This document shows positions 10,246-20,100 of a DNA stretch of 64,000 bases, one piece after another. Under the pieces are notes generated by a model. That model saw nothing but the letters and a program-made list of their open reading frames with translations, did no database searches and was not told the DNA's origin. Source of the DNA: Leptospira hartskeerlii (GTDB taxonomy: Bacteria > Spirochaetota > Leptospiria > Leptospirales > Leptospiraceae); NCBI RefSeq assembly GCF_002811475.1, contig NZ_NPDL01000003.1, positions 62,001 through 126,000 on the forward strand, read 5' to 3'. A program made the translations under genes and the position numbers. The stretch's first letter is position 1; each line of letters starts with the position of its first letter.

Positions 10246-12356
10246 TGGATCTTTCTGAGATTAAAGAAGCATTCATACAGGAATCTCTGGAACTTTTGTC
10301 AGGGGCTGAATTACATCTTTTACGTATGGAAAAAGGAGAATTCGACGAAGAAGCGATTCATTCCATGTTCCGATCAGTTCATACGGTCAAAGGGACTGCA
10401 GGAATGTTCGGGTACGAATCCATAGAAGAATGTTCTCACGAGTTGGAAACCCTACTCGATCTGGCAAGATCCGGAAAAACCGAATTGGATCCGTCTAAGA
10501 TCGACTTTCTATTAAGGGCTATAGACCATTTAAAAAAAATTGTAGGAGATCCGATCCCAGGTAAAAATTTAAGTCCCGAATTAGAGGCTGAGCAGGCAAA
10601 AATTATAAAAGAAGCCCAAAGGTTTACCGGTAAAACGTCCGAGAAAAAGGAAATTAAAAATACTGCGAGCAATTCCGGTCCAAACAAAGATACTGCAGAA
10701 AAACAAGGAACTGTTAACTCCGATTGGCAGATCACATTCTTTCCGGGAGAAAATATCTTTAAGGACGGAATGGATCCATTCTCCTTCTTAAAGTATCTTA
10801 GAACTATCGGAGAGATATTATACTTATACGTTTACAAAACAAAACTACCCGATTGGAACAGTTGGGATTCGGAAAATTGCTATTTAGGATACGAAGTCCA
10901 GCTTAAGTCTGGCGCAGAGAAGAAGGATATAGAATCCGTTTTTTCTTTCGTAAAGGATTCTTCCTTTTTAAGGATCGTCCCTCCTCATTCTTCCGAAGAA
11001 ATATTTCATTCAATAGCGAACGAGATTCCCTGCGAAAAAGAAGAATATTTCAAGGCGTTAGAGCTACAGGGACTTCGTTTTCAAACACCTATCTACGCAT
11101 ATTCTTCTGAAACTTCTAAAGAGCAATCCTCCTCCAAGAAGGCAGAAGGAGAAAAAACGCAAGCCACTCAAATTGTTCCCAAATTGATCCGTATTGATTC
11201 CGCAAAAGTGGACCAATTGGTGAATCTTGTAGGAGAGTTGATTATCTCAGAGGCAAGCCTTGGTCGTTTGCTTGCCGACAAGGAAGATTCAGACTTAAGC
11301 GAATCTGCAGAAATATTATCCAGACTAGTAGGAGAAATAAGAGAAACTGCAATGGCACTTAGAATGGTGCCTATCGGAGAACTTTTTGAAAAATATAGAA
11401 GAACAGTAAGAGATATTTCTTTGGAACTTGGAAAGGAAGTGGACTTCGAAATTTTAGGAGGAGAAACGGAACTAGATCGATCAGTGATCGAAAAGATAAA
11501 CGATCCAATCGTCCATATATTAAGAAATGCTTTAGATCATGGAATAGAACCAAGCCAAGAGAGAGCAAGCCGCGGTAAATCACAAAGAGGAAAATTAAAG
11601 ATCCATGCTTCTCATTCTACAGGTAGTATTTCGATTGAGATCTCCGACGATGGGAAAGGGATCAATCAGGAAAAGATCAGACAAAAGGCTATCGAAAAGG
11701 GATTAATAGACCCTAACCAAGTGTTAAACGAACAAGAAATTTTTAATCTTATTTTTCAACCAGGATTTTCCACTGCTGAGTCGGTCACAAGTCTTTCCGG
11801 TAGAGGTGTTGGAATGGATGTTGTGCTTCGTAACATAGAAGCCTTAAGAGGATCTGTGAATGTACAATCTGAATTTGGAAAAGGTTGTGTATTCTCTATC
11901 CGACTTCCTCTTACACTCGCAATCATAGATGGATTCTTAGTTAGGTCTTGCAATTCCTATTTCGTAGTGCCAATGGATTGGGTAAGAGAGACCATGGAGT
12001 CGGACCTCCAACTTTTACCGGAAGAAATTGCGGGATCTATCAACTTAAGAGGCGAAGTCCTCCCTATTCTACATCTGGGAAGATTTTTAGGTCTTCCTGA
12101 TCCGGACGACGGAAGAAAGAACGTATTAGTTTTAGAGCATGACGGCAGAAATTTCGGGGTCTTAGTTAACGATCTGCTTGGTGAGATCCAATCCGTAATC
12201 AAACCTTTGAATGAAATTTTCAAAGGAATTCAATGTATCAGTGGGACCTCCGTTTTAGGAACGGGAAAAATTGCGTTCATCTTGGACGTTCCTGGTCTTC
12301 ATTCCCTTCTGAAAATCCAAAGAACCAATTTAAGAGATAGGACATTCGCACGTTAA
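10245..12356 (+). CDS. cheA: Chemotaxis histidine kinase CheA
   Basis: A 703-residue CheA that phosphorylates CheY and CheB in response to receptor-CheW arrays. Domains: P1 histidine phosphotransfer (1-105) with His46 in SVHTVKGTAG; a linker and P2-like region (about 165-290, starting ITFFPGENIF); P3 dimerisation helices (KVDQLVNLVGELI); P4 ATPase (ILRNALDHGIEP, DDGKGI, GRGVGMDVV); and a C-terminal P5 CheW-like domain (about 560-695). All motifs needed for activity are present. The one-base overlap with the STAS gene and 51 bases to the receptor gene place it in the middle of the operon. Confidence 0.96.
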   Translation: MDLSEIKEAFIQESLELLSGAELHLLRMEKGEFDEEAIHSMFRSVHTVKGTAGMFGYESIEECSHELETLLDLARSGKTELDPSKIDFLLRAIDHLKKIVGDPIPGKNLSPELEAEQAKIIKEAQRFTGKTSEKKEIKNTASNSGPNKDTAEKQGTVNSDWQITFFPGENIFKDGMDPFSFLKYLRTIGEILYLYVYKTKLPDWNSWDSENCYLGYEVQLKSGAEKKDIESVFSFVKDSSFLRIVPPHSSEEIFHSIANEIPCEKEEYFKALELQGLRFQTPIYAYSSETSKEQSSSKKAEGEKTQATQIVPKLIRIDSAKVDQLVNLVGELIISEASLGRLLADKEDSDLSESAEILSRLVGEIRETAMALRMVPIGELFEKYRRTVRDISLELGKEVDFEILGGETELDRSVIEKINDPIVHILRNALDHGIEPSQERASRGKSQRGKLKIHASHSTGSISIEISDDGKGINQEKIRQKAIEKGLIDPNQVLNEQEIFNLIFQPGFSTAESVTSLSGRGVGMDVVLRNIEALRGSVNVQSEFGKGCVFSIRLPLTLAIIDGFLVRSCNSYFVVPMDWVRETMESDLQLLPEEIAGSINLRGEVLPILHLGRFLGLPDPDDGRKNVLVLEHDGRNFGVLVNDLLGEIQSVIKPLNEIFKGIQCISGTSVLGTGKIAFILDVPGLHSLLKIQRTNLRDRTFAR

Positions 12357-12363
12357 GCGAATT

Positions 12364-12392
12364 TTGATAATAAAGGAAATAATTAATTTATA
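12364..12392 (+). promoter_or_regulatory. Candidate internal sigma70 promoter before the chemoreceptor gene
   Basis: In the 51-base cheA-mcp gap, TTGATA (12364-12369) and TTTATA (12387-12392) are separated by 17 bases, close to sigma70 consensus. The start site would be near 12399, leaving a very short leader before the ATG at 12408, which makes the call tentative. If real it would let the receptor be made independently of the kinases. Confidence 0.35.
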
Positions 12393-12407
12393 GTATAGGT
12401 AAATCGT

Positions 12408-15284
12408 ATGGGACAGGGTAAATTAAAACTAAGTGTAATTGTTTGGTCTTTGTTGTTGGGAGTATTCCTGACATTCGGATCAGCCGGTTGGAGTTATTTG
12501 TATGATCATGGATTCGCGACTGGATCCTCGGATAAAGTTTCGGTCACTTCCGAATCGATACATTCAGAATTAAGAGACTATGAATCCGGTTTGTATTCCT
12601 TATTTCTCCCCGGACAAAGCAAAGAATCCCTTTCTTCTAAATTAGAGAATTTGAAAACGATACAAAATACCATTGTATCCGATATAAAAGAATTTTCATC
12701 AGGCTTAAAGAATCCAGATGATCTACAGCAATTTCAAAAAGATCTCGAGGCCCTTCAGGAAAGTATCTTAGCTGCAAAAGGAATTCTAGGAATTCAGGCA
12801 AAGGATACAAGGGAGAATTTTCTAGATCAGGTTTCCGGAAATTCTATACCTAAATTAGAAAAATTAAAATCAGATTGGGAAAAATCCAAGTCCTTCGTTT
12901 CTGTTGCTGTCCAGAAAGAAAACCCACTCTATTATCATTTCCTGTTCGCGATATTTGGGACCCTACTCCTACCTGCTTTGGTGATTTACCTAAAACCATT
13001 CTCGTCCGGAAATACAGTTATTAACGGGAAGTCTGATTCTGAGGAATTTATTCGAATTAGAACTGCTTTGGATAATGTTACCACGAATATCATGATGGCG
13101 GATCAAAATCTGAAGGTCACCTACATGAACAAATCTATCCGTCGAATGTTTGGGAATGCAGAAGAAGATATCAAAAAGCAACTCAGTCAGTTCAGAATGG
13201 AATCTTTGATGGGCTCAAATATTGATAGCTATCACAAGAACCCTGCTCACCAAAGAAATATATTAAAAGATCTGAACCAGACATTCCGTTCCACTATTGA
13301 GATCGGCGGTAGAAGTTTCGATCTAATCGCTAACCCTATACTGACTGAGTCAGGAGACAGACTTGGAGCGGTCGTAGAATGGGCGGACGTCACAGAACAG
13401 AAGAAAATGTTGGAGGTCCGACGCCAAGAGAATGAAGAGCTTACTCGCATTAAAGTCGCATTGGACAATACTAGTACGAACATCATGATCGCTGATACCC
13501 ATCTGAATATCAAATATATGAACAAATCGATCGTGAAGATGTTCGAGATAGGCGAAACTGATATCAGAAAACAACTCAACAATTTCCATTTGAATAAATT
13601 ACTAGGTTCGAATATTGACTCATATCACAAGAACCCTGCACACCAAAGAGGAATACTCGGTTCATTTACCAATACTTTCAAATCAAGTATAGAAATTGGC
13701 GGAAGAACATTCGATCTGATCGCAAATCCAATTCTCACAGAAAATGGGGATAGATTGGGCGCAGTAGTAGAATGGTCAGATGTCACTGAGCAGAAAAAAG
13801 TCACAGAAGCCCGTAAACTCGAGAATGACGAGTTAACTCGTATTAAAGTAGCCTTAGACAACGCCTCAACGAATGTGATGATCGCTGATAATGACTTCAA
13901 TATCAAGTATATGAATAAGGCAGTATACAAGATGTTCCAAAACGGCGAAGGAGATATTAGAAAACAATTAAGTGCTTTCAATCTACAAAGTTTACTTGGA
14001 ACGAATATCGATACTTTCCATAAGAATCCTTCCCACCAACGAAACCTACTCGCCAATCTGACTAGCACTTATGAGTCTTCTATTACGATTGGAGGAAGGT
14101 CGTTTAATCTGATTGCAAATCCTATCTTGAGCTCAGAAGGGCAAAGATTAGGAGCGGTGGTGGAATGGTACGACGTCACAACAGAACTTGCAGTCCAAAG
14201 GGAGATCGAGGAGATAGTAGGTGCCGCGGCAAAAGGAGATTTTAAAACTAGGGTACGATTAGAAGGAAAAGATGGCTTCTTTAGAAATCTAGGAGAAGGG
14301 ATTAATTCTTTCTTACAAGTGAGTGAAACCGGACTCAATGAAGTTGTTGAAGCCTTAGAAAGATTAGCTAATGGAGATCTCACTTCCAAAATAGAGAACG
14401 AATATTTTGGAACATTCGGAAAACTGAAAGAATACGGAAATACTACGGTGGATAAACTAAACGAGATCATGGGTGATATAGTCATGAAAGCCGGAAGTTT
14501 AGTAGGTTCTGCAGGAGAAGTTTCTTCTACTGCAAATTCGCTTAGCCAAGGTGCTTCAGAACAAGCAGCTTCCGTAGAGCAGACAACTTCTTCTTTAGAA
14601 GAAATGACTGCCTCTATAGATCAAAACGCTAGTAATTCCAAACAGACTGAGCAGATAGCAAGTCAATCATCAAAGGATGCGGAAGACGGAGGTAAATCAG
14701 TAACCGAAACAGTAACTGCGATGAAACAGATCGCGGAAAAAATTTCGATCATTGAGGATATTGCTTACCAGACTAACCTACTCGCTTTGAACGCAGCGAT
14801 AGAAGCGGCAAGAGCAGGAGAACACGGAAGAGGATTTGCAGTAGTAGCATCCGAGGTTAGAAAATTAGCGGAAAGAAGCCAAAAGTCCGCAAATGAGATC
14901 TCAAGCCTTGCAGTTTCTTCCGTAGCAATCGCTGAAAAAGCGGGAAAACTTATCAGCGAGATCGTTCCGAATATTAGAAAAACTGCAGATTTAGTGCAAG
15001 AGATCACAGCTTCTAGCGAAGAACAAGCTTCCGGAGTAGTAGAGATCAATAAAGCGATGGGACAGTTAGATCAGGTCTCTCAGCAAAATGCCTCTGCTTC
15101 CGAAGAATTAGCGGCGATCGCAGAAGAGATGAATAGCCAAGCGGAATCACTGAGAGAATCGGTTCTATTCTTCCGATTGAGTAAAGAGTCTCTGGGAAAG
15201 GAAACTAAAGGCAACGGATCCAAACCTTTGACGGCTGTAAGGACTGTAACTATTCCGGACAAACCTAAGTTTGAAAAATACTGA
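12408..15284 (+). CDS. mcp: Methyl-accepting chemotaxis protein with three tandem PAS domains
   Basis: A 958-residue chemoreceptor. TM1 is at about residues 9-30, a periplasmic region of about 145 residues follows, and TM2 is at about 177-195. The cytoplasmic part holds three PAS domains starting at residues 213, 344 and 475, exactly 131 residues apart, each with the same landmarks (ALDN, NIMMAD-type strand, [18 protein letters not shown] loop, GGR, IANPIL, GAVVEW). A HAMP-like stretch ([15 protein letters not shown]) and the signalling domain (about 690-930, hairpin tip with [28 protein letters not shown] split around residues 785-812) come next. No CheR-tethering C-terminal pentapeptide is seen (ends KFEKY). 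The PAS units suggest redox, haem or small-ligand sensing. Confidence 0.95.
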   Translation: MGQGKLKLSVIVWSLLLGVFLTFGSAGWSYLYDHGFATGSSDKVSVTSESIHSELRDYESGLYSLFLPGQSKESLSSKLENLKTIQNTIVSDIKEFSSGLKNPDDLQQFQKDLEALQESILAAKGILGIQAKDTRENFLDQVSGNSIPKLEKLKSDWEKSKSFVSVAVQKENPLYYHFLFAIFGTLLLPALVIYLKPFSSGNTVINGKSDSEEFIRIRTALDNVTTNIMMADQNLKVTYMNKSIRRMFGNAEEDIKKQLSQFRMESLMGSNIDSYHKNPAHQRNILKDLNQTFRSTIEIGGRSFDLIANPILTESGDRLGAVVEWADVTEQKKMLEVRRQENEELTRIKVALDNTSTNIMIADTHLNIKYMNKSIVKMFEIGETDIRKQLNNFHLNKLLGSNIDSYHKNPAHQRGILGSFTNTFKSSIEIGGRTFDLIANPILTENGDRLGAVVEWSDVTEQKKVTEARKLENDELTRIKVALDNASTNVMIADNDFNIKYMNKAVYKMFQNGEGDIRKQLSAFNLQSLLGTNIDTFHKNPSHQRNLLANLTSTYESSITIGGRSFNLIANPILSSEGQRLGAVVEWYDVTTELAVQREIEEIVGAAAKGDFKTRVRLEGKDGFFRNLGEGINSFLQVSETGLNEVVEALERLANGDLTSKIENEYFGTFGKLKEYGNTTVDKLNEIMGDIVMKAGSLVGSAGEVSSTANSLSQGASEQAASVEQTTSSLEEMTASIDQNASNSKQTEQIASQSSKDAEDGGKSVTETVTAMKQIAEKISIIEDIAYQTNLLALNAAIEAARAGEHGRGFAVVASEVRKLAERSQKSANEISSLAVSSVAIAEKAGKLISEIVPNIRKTADLVQEITASSEEQASGVVEINKAMGQLDQVSQQNASASEELAAIAEEMNSQAESLRESVLFFRLSKESLGKETKGNGSKPLTAVRTVTIPDKPKFEKY
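13044..14222 (+). repeat. Threefold 393-bp coding repeat (PAS units of the chemoreceptor)
   Basis: Units begin at 13044, 13437 and 13830, each 393 bp (131 codons) with no length drift. Protein identity between units is high by eye, particularly in the [18 protein letters not shown] loop and [17 protein letters not shown] strand, while third codon positions differ. This points to duplication with purifying selection rather than a very recent event. Confidence 0.85.
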
Positions 15285-15294
15285 GGTGTTATAA

Positions 15295-15795
15295 GTGAGC
15301 ACTTTCGAAGATAATCAGTATTTGACCTTTAAGATCGGAGAGGAAACTTTCGGAATAGGACTTTTGAACGTAAAAGAGATCCTAGAATACACTCACGTAA
15401 CTACGGTTCCGATGATGCCTTCTTTTATTCCGGGGGTAATCAATCTAAGAGGAAATGTAGTCCCTGTTCTGGACGTATGCGATAAGTTTTTCAGAAAGAA
15501 ACATTCTCCAGACAAACGAACTTGCATTGTGATAGTGGAGGTTCCTGAATCAGTTAACGGTGCCGGAATGGATATAGGTCTGATCGTAGAATCCGTATAT
15601 GAAGTATTGAGTATACCTTCTACTGAAATAGAACCTCCTCCTACATTCGGATCTAGGATACGTGTGGACTTTTTAGCAGGTATGGCAAGGCAGGCAAGCG
15701 GATTTATTCTTTTACTCAACCTTCTCCGCTTATTAACGGTAGAAGAATTGACTGCTTTGGAGGAAACAAAAGAGGAAGCGGCTAACGCAGTTTAG
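15295..15795 (+). CDS. cheW: Chemotaxis coupling protein CheW
   Basis: A 166-residue single CheW domain joining receptors to CheA. Visible landmarks are YLTFKIGEETFGIGL at the N-terminus, ILEYTHVTTVP, the PGVINLRGNVVPVLD core and the later GLIVESVYEVLSI and FILLLNL strands. Translation begins at GTG 15295, ten bases after the receptor stop, with GAGGTG as a modest SD. The cheD start codon directly follows its stop. Standard length and intact motifs; no oddities apart from the GTG start. Confidence 0.95.
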   Translation: MSTFEDNQYLTFKIGEETFGIGLLNVKEILEYTHVTTVPMMPSFIPGVINLRGNVVPVLDVCDKFFRKKHSPDKRTCIVIVEVPESVNGAGMDIGLIVESVYEVLSIPSTEIEPPPTFGSRIRVDFLAGMARQASGFILLLNLLRLLTVEELTALEETKEEAANAV

Positions 15796-16287
15796 ATGGA
15801 ACCAGAGATCGTTAAGGACATTTTTTTGCAGCCGGGAGGTTTCTATTGGGGTGAGAATGACACTCGTATTCGTACCCTTTTAGGCTCATGTGTTGCATTA
15901 TGTTTTTGGCATCCTTATTCTAAGGTGGGAGGGATGGCTCATATCATGTTGCCAAAGCGACCTTCGCATATTCCGGAACCGCATCCTAAATATGCTGACG
16001 ATGCCTTGGAATCTTTCTTAAAACAATTCCAAAAATTAGGAGAAAGACCGGGAAGATTCGTATGCAAAATTTTCGGTGGAGCTTCCATGTTCTCGCCGGA
16101 AGAGGCTCAATTGGAAGAAGTTAAAAGAATTGTGGAAATCGGCGAGAAGAATGTTGAATCCGTTTTAGATTTGGTCCGCAAAGCAAATATAGATCTAACA
16201 GCTTCCAATACCGGGGGTAAGTCCCACCGAAAAATATATTTCTCCTTATGGGATGGAGAAGTGTATATGGAAAACCCCAAAAATTAG
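15796..16287 (+). CDS. cheD: Chemoreceptor glutamine deamidase CheD
   Basis: CheD deamidates receptor glutamines and in some bacteria also binds CheC. The 163-residue protein has the catalytic Cys32 in LLGSCVALCF and His49 in GGMAHIMLP, spaced 17 residues apart as in the family, plus KIFGGASMF and the C-terminal TGGKSHRKI loop. It starts with ATG immediately after the cheW stop (no intergenic base) and is followed six bases later by cheB. No cheC lies in the window. Confidence is high from the active-site motifs. Confidence 0.95.
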   Translation: MEPEIVKDIFLQPGGFYWGENDTRIRTLLGSCVALCFWHPYSKVGGMAHIMLPKRPSHIPEPHPKYADDALESFLKQFQKLGERPGRFVCKIFGGASMFSPEEAQLEEVKRIVEIGEKNVESVLDLVRKANIDLTASNTGGKSHRKIYFSLWDGEVYMENPKN

Positions 16288-16293
16288 TATAAT

Positions 16294-17322
16294 ATGATAT
16301 ACGTATATATTATCGACGATTCAGCGGTGGTCCGATCCGTACTTAAGCAAGTCTTGGAGATGAATTCAGATATAAAGGTGATTGGATCGTCACCCGATCC
16401 AGTGTTCGCTTTGGAAAAATTAGGAAAATCGGAAAGATGGCCCGATGTGATCGTTCTGGATATCGAAATGCCCAGAATGGATGGGATCAGTTTTTTAAAA
16501 AAGATCATGCACACTCATCCTACTCCGGTTTTAATCTGCTCTTCCCTCGCGGAAGAATCATCAGAAACAGCTTGGATCGCGTTGAAGGAAGGTGCGGTCG
16601 GAATTGTGACTAAACCCAAAATAGGCCTAAAAGATTTTTTAGAAGATTCTGCAGTATATTTAGGAGAATGTATTCGTTCAGCTTCCATTTCAAAACTAAA
16701 ACATCAAATTTCGTCTCCTTCTCCAAAAACGAACGGACTGGATTTTACAAAAATTGCGACTACTGATAGGATTATTGCAATCGGGACTTCTACAGGTGGA
16801 ACGATTGCTTTGGAAGAAATTTTAACTTCTCTCCCCGCAAACAGTCCAGGGATTGTAATCGTACAACATATGCCTGAAAAATTTACGGAAGCGTTTGCAA
16901 ATCGTCTAGATAAGATTTGTAAAATCACCGTGAAAGAAGCTTCAGATGGGGATAGGATCCAAGAAGGCACCGCACTCATCGCTCCAGGGAATAAACATAT
17001 GGAAGTGATAGGAAGTGGAGCTCAGTTTATCGTTAAAATAACGGATGGACCACTCGTAAATCGTCACAGACCTTCTGTGGATGTATTATTTCATTCGGTT
17101 GCGAAACATGTAGGACGAAATGCAAAAGCATTTTTACTTACGGGTATGGGCGCAGATGGTGCAGCAGGATTATTAGAGATCAGACAAGCAGGCGGAAGAA
17201 CAATCGCTCAAGACGAAACAAGTTCTGTAGTATTCGGTATGCCAAGGGAAGCCATAGAAAGAGGAGCTGCGGAGAAGATACTTTCCTTAGGAGATATTCC
17301 TTCAGAGATTCTCGCCGGTTAA
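16294..17322 (+). CDS. cheB: Protein-glutamate methylesterase/response regulator CheB
   Basis: A 342-residue CheB that removes methyl groups from (and may deamidate) chemoreceptors when phosphorylated. The receiver domain has Asp8-Asp9 and phosphoacceptor Asp56 (VLDIEMP). The esterase domain has Ser166 in GTSTGGT (usual GASTGG), His192 in QHMP and Asp288 in TGMGADGA, completing the triad. Last gene of the operon, six bases after cheD. The matching methyltransferase CheR is not in this window, so it must be encoded elsewhere if this system uses reversible methylation. Confidence 0.96.
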   Translation: MIYVYIIDDSAVVRSVLKQVLEMNSDIKVIGSSPDPVFALEKLGKSERWPDVIVLDIEMPRMDGISFLKKIMHTHPTPVLICSSLAEESSETAWIALKEGAVGIVTKPKIGLKDFLEDSAVYLGECIRSASISKLKHQISSPSPKTNGLDFTKIATTDRIIAIGTSTGGTIALEEILTSLPANSPGIVIVQHMPEKFTEAFANRLDKICKITVKEASDGDRIQEGTALIAPGNKHMEVIGSGAQFIVKITDGPLVNRHRPSVDVLFHSVAKHVGRNAKAFLLTGMGADGAAGLLEIRQAGGRTIAQDETSSVVFGMPREAIERGAAEKILSLGDIPSEILAG

Positions 17323-17340
17323 AAACTTAAGCGAGAATCT
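17306..17340. terminator. Inverted repeat at the cheB/carboxylase convergence
   Basis: A perfect 10-bp stem (AGATTCTCGC / GCGAGAATCT) with a 15-base loop spans the cheB stop codon and ends 12 bases before the stop of the convergent carboxylase gene. No T-tract follows on either strand, so termination is plausible but unproven. Confidence 0.45.
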
Positions 17341-17352
17341 TAGAAGTATAAC

Positions 17353-20094
17353 TTATAGGAGAGAGAAAGTTACCTTATTCTTTCTATCTTGGATCTCTTC
17401 CGGAGTCTCGATCTTAATAACCTCGTCCGGAACAATCTTGAAGATAGTCTGTCCTTTTTGGATAATCTTTCCGTCACTGTCTTGCAAGATCACTTCCTTG
17501 ACAGTTCCGGAGAATGGAGCGGTTATTTTATTGAACATCTTCATTACTTCCACGATGAATAAAGGTTGGCCAACTTTGAAGTGCTCACCTTCTTTCACCA
17601 TTGGAGGAAGTTCTGGTGCTTCCTTGGAGTAGAACATTCCACCCATTGGTGAAACGATCTCATCTGAACTTGCTTTAGGAGCAGGCGCTAAGAATTTGAT
17701 GAATGCGTCTCTTGTGTCAGCCTTCTTAAATTCTTCCGGGATCACTGGTTCTAAATTCTCATCAACTCCCAGTTTATAGAAGCCTGATTTGTTTCCAAGA
17801 TTTGGAATAATTTTAAGTAATTCTAATCCGATTTGGAATCCTTTGTGAGAAGCAATTGCCTTAGTCCAAACCGAAGAGTCCACGCCTGCAGGAGCCTTTC
17901 CTGCAAAAACAGAATCCCAATCTGTGGAATCCGCTTTTTTGCCGGTAAGTCTTTCCAGTTCTTTATAAAATGCTAATGCAGATTGTAAAACCTTCTGATC
18001 ATGATCCCAGATCTGTTCGGAAGGAGATTGGTGTAACTCACCTTCCATATGTAAATAATAGTATAGGTCGGAAAGAATATGGATCGGATTTCGTAACCAA
18101 GTCACTTGGTCTTTTTCGAACTTCCAAGAAACGTTTTCATGATAACCCAAAAATCCTGCTAAAACATGAGCGTCCGAGAGTATCTCTCCCAGAGGTCTTG
18201 TGATCAAGGTTAGCTTACGAGAAAGGACCTTCTTCCCTTCGGCTGGAGCATTTGAAAGAACCTTCGTCCAAGCAACTTCAAGATCTACGTCTTTGCCCAA
18301 ACTTTCAAGAGCACCCACTCCTGCAAGGTATGAGATCATAAACGCAGTAGAAGGTTTGAATAGAGGATCCTTTCCTAAGATCCAGTGGATCAATCCATAA
18401 TGAACAAGTAAGTTCGTTTGTAGATCCTGACCTCTAAGCTCGGTCTTTCTTAGAACATTCCCGAGTCTGCGAAGATTATCTTCCCTACTTGTTCCGTAAG
18501 TGATCAAAAGTGCGATATTCGAATCGTAAGCACCGGCTACTTTATAATGTACGAATAGACCTGTATCAGGATTTCTAACGGAAATGCCTTGGTCATCTCT
18601 GATCTCTTCCGGTAGAGGTTTAGACCAACTTAGAATAACGCCGCCAGCGTGAGGTTGGATCGCTTTATTCGTAGCATTGATACGAACTTCCGCGCCGGAA
18701 ATATTTCGAACAACACGTTCCGGTTTAGGTAGTCTTTTTCCGTGAAGAGCTAAAAGAGCCATTGCCTCGATCAAACTATCTACGATAAAAAATTCGGATT
18801 TGTTTTCAGGATTGGTGAACTTCAATGAATACACCATCTCGGTGACTCTATGCTCTACTTGGATCCTGGTGTTCATCTCCATGAAGAAGTGATTGGTCCC
18901 TTCTACAATCAACTCGAAGGTGGAAACACTATTTAAAGCGACTGCTTGTCCGAATCTTTCGGATTGCTCTTCCATTTCTTTGAGGACTTGAAGGTCTGCC
19001 TTCATGATCTCCGCTTTTTTAGGCGATGTTTTTTCAAGAATTGCGATCTCGTTTTGTAGAAGTTCCTGAGTAAGTGAGATCTCCAGAAGTTTCTGTTCGT
19101 GCATCTGAACGGAACAGTCCCTTCCACCTAAAGCAAGACACCATTCTCCGTTACCGATCAACTGGATCTCATTATGCCTGGTCTTTTCGATATTTAATTC
19201 TATCAAAAAGTTTCTATTGGAACCAGGAGCGGTTACTTTAGATTCCGATAATATTTCTTGTACTGCAGTCTTTACTTCTTCCGGTTTGGAAACTACCCGT
19301 TGGCCTTTTCCTCCGCCACCGCCCACATATTTAAAACGGATACGGTTGCTTGGGTATTTTTTCCAGATCTCAGCAGTTTCAATTTCTGCCTGAGCCTGTA
19401 ATTCAGGAATGGTTACTAACTCTACGATTTTTTCATAACCGGCATATAATAGCGCTTCCGCATTTTCTTCCAAAGAGACGGAAGAATTATAAGTGTAGCT
19501 TAATCCCTTTTCTTTCGCAAGAGCAACTAACGCTTTTTCGTCCTTTGCTTTTTTGAGAAGGCAAGTAGCAGAGATCGTATCCACACCTGGGGTCACAGAA
19601 ACATTCAGTTTACGAGCGAGTTTTTTAGCTTCGTCTTTAGAGCCCGCTTGGTGAGCCACATGAGAAGAAGGTCCCATGAATGTAATTCCGCTCTCTTCGA
19701 TTGCCTCGATAAATTCGGAATCTTCTGCCATGAATCCGTAACCGGCAAAGATATGAGTGTATCCGTTATCTTTTGCGATTTGGATGATTTGTTTAATTCT
19801 TGCAGCTTTTTCTTCCGCACCGGCTCCCATGTAGTCAGGAACTCGGTGGATATTGGAAGGGAATCTGAAGTCTCTAAGTTCCGGAGCGAGTGCCATCGGA
19901 TAAACGACCGAATCTTTTTCCGAAAGTAAAATACCGTATTCTCTGATCCCGATTTGGTCGAAAATTTCCATTGCTTCTTTTCGAACTGGGCCTCGGCAGA
20001 CGATCAGACATTTGATCGTCTCTAAGGAAAAAGAATGGAGCCAAGGAGAAGTAGATTCGCGAAATGTAATGCGCCGATTTTGGTAGTCGATCAT
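17353..20094 (-). CDS. Acyl-CoA carboxylase, biotin carboxylase-BCCP subunit
   Basis: This 913-residue chain joins an N-terminal biotin carboxylase (ATP-grasp) to a C-terminal biotinyl domain. Motifs: KCLIVCRGP nucleotide-fold start, YVGGGGGKGQRVV glycine loop near residue 250, RDCSVQMHEQK, EMNTRIQVEH and, at the end, the biotin site EVMKMF with Lys852. Between PGVDT and the glycine loop there are about 85 residues where E. coli AccC has about 25, an insertion of roughly 60. A 250-residue middle region has no motif I recognise. It lies six bases downstream of the carboxyltransferase gene, so the two probably form one holoenzyme. Substrate (acetyl-, propionyl- or other acyl-CoA) is not decidable from sequence. 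Confidence 0.87.
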   Translation of the reverse strand: MIDYQNRRITFRESTSPWLHSFSLETIKCLIVCRGPVRKEAMEIFDQIGIREYGILLSEKDSVVYPMALAPELRDFRFPSNIHRVPDYMGAGAEEKAARIKQIIQIAKDNGYTHIFAGYGFMAEDSEFIEAIEESGITFMGPSSHVAHQAGSKDEAKKLARKLNVSVTPGVDTISATCLLKKAKDEKALVALAKEKGLSYTYNSSVSLEENAEALLYAGYEKIVELVTIPELQAQAEIETAEIWKKYPSNRIRFKYVGGGGGKGQRVVSKPEEVKTAVQEILSESKVTAPGSNRNFLIELNIEKTRHNEIQLIGNGEWCLALGGRDCSVQMHEQKLLEISLTQELLQNEIAILEKTSPKKAEIMKADLQVLKEMEEQSERFGQAVALNSVSTFELIVEGTNHFFMEMNTRIQVEHRVTEMVYSLKFTNPENKSEFFIVDSLIEAMALLALHGKRLPKPERVVRNISGAEVRINATNKAIQPHAGGVILSWSKPLPEEIRDDQGISVRNPDTGLFVHYKVAGAYDSNIALLITYGTSREDNLRRLGNVLRKTELRGQDLQTNLLVHYGLIHWILGKDPLFKPSTAFMISYLAGVGALESLGKDVDLEVAWTKVLSNAPAEGKKVLSRKLTLITRPLGEILSDAHVLAGFLGYHENVSWKFEKDQVTWLRNPIHILSDLYYYLHMEGELHQSPSEQIWDHDQKVLQSALAFYKELERLTGKKADSTDWDSVFAGKAPAGVDSSVWTKAIASHKGFQIGLELLKIIPNLGNKSGFYKLGVDENLEPVIPEEFKKADTRDAFIKFLAPAPKASSDEIVSPMGGMFYSKEAPELPPMVKEGEHFKVGQPLFIVEVMKMFNKITAPFSGTVKEVILQDSDGKIIQKGQTIFKIVPDEVIKIETPEEIQDRKNKVTFSLL

Positions 20095-20100
20095 CTTTGT

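Noticed and set aside
13247..14485. Antisense frames inside the chemoreceptor
   Set aside because: They mirror the three PAS repeats and have Ser/Leu-rich shadow composition.
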